From positions 1 to 64,000 of the forward strand of contig CAVTEU010000018.1 in the NCBI GenBank assembly GCA_963733905.1: 64,000 nucleotides of DNA. Reading direction: 5' to 3'. How positions within the stretch are numbered: the stretch's first letter is position 1; the number at the start of each line of letters is the position of its first letter. The notes under the pieces were generated by a model, which ran no database searches, had not been told where the DNA came from, and saw only the letters and a list, made by a program, of their open reading frames with translations. Source of the stretch: DATADW01 sp963733905 (GTDB taxonomy: Bacteria > Actinomycetota > Acidimicrobiia > Spongiisociales > DATADW01). This document shows positions 62,771 through 64,000 of the stretch, one piece after another. The translations under genes and the position numbers were made by a program.

Positions 62771-64000
62771 ATGGAGGACGATCCGCAGCACGGTCCCGAT
62801 ACGGCGGCTGGACCGGAGGGAAGATCCCGTCCGCTCCCAACCGTGCGTCCGGCCGGTCCCCACCCCCCGCCCCCTCCGCTGCCCCGTTCGGACGTCCCGA
62901 CGCTCGAATCCAAGGACGGGGCGCGTCCCTCTGCCTTCCGCACCGGGGTGGCTGCCTTTCTCGGTGTCGCCATCGGCGCCCTGGTCACCTTTGCCGCCCT
63001 CGCCGTTTCCGGCCGGCTCGACCAGGGGTTGACATCGGCGGCGAGCAGTCAGTTGGCGACGACTGTGACAAACGCACCGTCGCGCACCGTGACCATCACC
63101 CCGCGCGAGAACGTCGGGCGGGTCAGCGCCGTCGCCGCCAAGGCGCTCCCATCGATCGTGACCGTTCTCGTTGCCGCCGAGGATCGTCAAGTGGGGGACC
63201 TGCCGCTGGGCAGCGGTTCGGGGATCGTCCTCGACCGGAAGGGGCATGTGGTCACCAATCACCACGTGATCGATGGTGCCTCGTCGATCAGGCTGGTCTT
63301 CAGCAACGGCCGGACCTACCGGGCGGAGTTGGTCGGATCCGACGCACTCACCGATCTCGCCGTGCTGAGCACAGAGGCCAGCGACGTGGTCCCCATCGAG
63401 CGCGCCTCAGAAAAGGACCTGAAGGTCGGCGACATTGCGGTCGCGGTGGGTAACCCACTCGGCCTCGACGGACCGCCGTCGGTGACGTCGGGGATCGTCT
63501 CGGCGCTCAACCGGACTCTCGAGGTCGAGCCCGGCGAGAACCTCTATGGGCTCATCCAGACCGACGCCCCGATAACCCGCGGGTCGAGCGGTGGAGCGCT
63601 GCTCAACGGCCAAGGTGCGTTGATCGGTGTGACAACCGCCATCGGTGTCACCGACGTCGGCGCCGAGGGACTGGGGTTCGCCGTCCCCGTCTCCTCGGTC
63701 CTCAGCATCGCCGACGAGCTCATCGCCCAAGGGTCGATCGAGCACGCCTATCTGGGAATCCAGGGCCAGACCGAGTTCGTTCCCGAAGAGGACGGGGCCG
63801 AGGTGCCATCGGGGGCACGGGTCGCTCAGCTCGAGCAGAACTCGGCGCTGGCGGCGGGGGGCGGACAGGTGGACGACGTCATCGTGACCCTCGGCGGCTC
63901 ACCGGTTACCAGCATCGACAACCTCGTCTGGATGCTCCGCAGCTACCGGGCGGGGGAGAGCGTCGAGGTGGGCCTGTTGCGAGACGGCCGCCCGGTTCAG
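62771..64000 (+). CDS. HtrA/DegP-like membrane-anchored trypsin-PDZ protease (3' end outside window)
   Basis: 410 residues visible. Pro-rich cytoplasmic N-terminus (1-~55), one helix (TGVAAFLGVAIGALVTFAALAVSG), then an S1C protease domain with the full triad: His in VVTNHHVIDGA, Asp in LTDLAVL, Ser in TRGSSGGALLNGQG. A PDZ domain starts near residue 325 (AYLGIQGQTEF, VAQLEQNSALAAGGGQVDDVIVTLGG) and runs to the edge. Acts outside the membrane in protein quality control, as PepD/HtrA proteins do. Confidence 0.92.
   Translation, partial: MEDDPQHGPDTAAGPEGRSRPLPTVRPAGPHPPPPPLPRSDVPTLESKDGARPSAFRTGVAAFLGVAIGALVTFAALAVSGRLDQGLTSAASSQLATTVTNAPSRTVTITPRENVGRVSAVAAKALPSIVTVLVAAEDRQVGDLPLGSGSGIVLDRKGHVVTNHHVIDGASSIRLVFSNGRTYRAELVGSDALTDLAVLSTEASDVVPIERASEKDLKVGDIAVAVGNPLGLDGPPSVTSGIVSALNRTLEVEPGENLYGLIQTDAPITRGSSGGALLNGQGALIGVTTAIGVTDVGAEGLGFAVPVSSVLSIADELIAQGSIEHAYLGIQGQTEFVPEEDGAEVPSGARVAQLEQNSALAAGGGQVDDVIVTLGGSPVTSIDNLVWMLRSYRAGESVEVGLLRDGRPVQ

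Overview
The window is GC-rich, densely coded DNA with short intergenic gaps, many 1-4 base gene overlaps (ATGA, GTGA, TTGA, TGATG) and frequent GTG/TTG starts. Together with a UPF0182 gene, a DivIVA-like coiled-coil gene and a YlbL-type Lon/PDZ protease in a row, a MocR regulator, PhoB- and DesK-type two-component systems and DrrAB-type exporters, this points to the chromosome of an actinomycete, most likely a deep-branching or Acidimicrobiia-like lineage. The exact taxon is inference. There is no plasmid origin, insertion sequence or CRISPR array. The only mobile-element trace is a tyrosine-recombinase gene next to an initiator tRNA-Met at 40.5-41.5 kb.

Layout. 0-4.3 kb: an FG-GAP/ASPIC (UnbV-like) protein cut by the window edge, an M24/creatinase-like protein, and a UnbU-like NqrB/RnfD-family membrane protein. 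4.4-14.2 kb: small-molecule and oxidoreductase genes (a receiver domain, SRPBCC, VOC, a luciferase-like monooxygenase, two zinc-independent MDR dehydrogenases, a BBE flavoprotein, a metallo-beta-lactamase fold protein, an alpha/beta hydrolase with a divergent TetR gene, a GH16-like protein, DUF4287). 14.3-22.5 kb: a repeat-bearing lipoprotein, a PhoB-type two-component system facing a PepSY protein, a ribbon-helix-helix/DUF4097/DrrAB module behind a palindromic operator, and MarR/YceI. 22.5-26.7 kb: a winged-helix protein, a PCD-VOC fusion, a PPOX protein, TatD and DeoR. 27-33 kb: an operon for import and hydrolysis of a rhamnoside (binding protein, two permeases, GH78), with DeoR as the divergent regulator. 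33-37 kb: a TIR-like NADase-type effector candidate with an unrecognised beta-rich C-terminus, DUF1269, Uma2, DUF4386 and SRPBCC. 37-40.5 kb: a four-gene ABC exporter plus DesK/NarL two-component operon, in the order of Bacillus yvfRSTU. 41-45 kb: integrase, tRNA-fMet, YCII, SRPBCC-ArsR, EamA and MocR. 45-51.4 kb: UPF0182, DivIVA-like protein and Lon/PDZ protease. 51.5-59.6 kb: bioY, then a branched-chain-amino-acid-type (HAAT) transporter with an acyl-CoA synthetase. 59.7-64 kb: a COG3559-type exporter, moaE, and a trypsin/PDZ protease cut by the right edge.

Sequence quality. About 20 genes carry single-base frame disruptions whose two sides rebuild a normal family member. Several fall in short runs of one base, and they cluster (for example seven in the sugar-binding protein). 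Other stretches (35-40.5 kb and 59.7-64 kb) are clean. The simplest reading is unpolished assembly indels rather than pseudogenes, so those genes are given here as full-length spans with the approximate break points.
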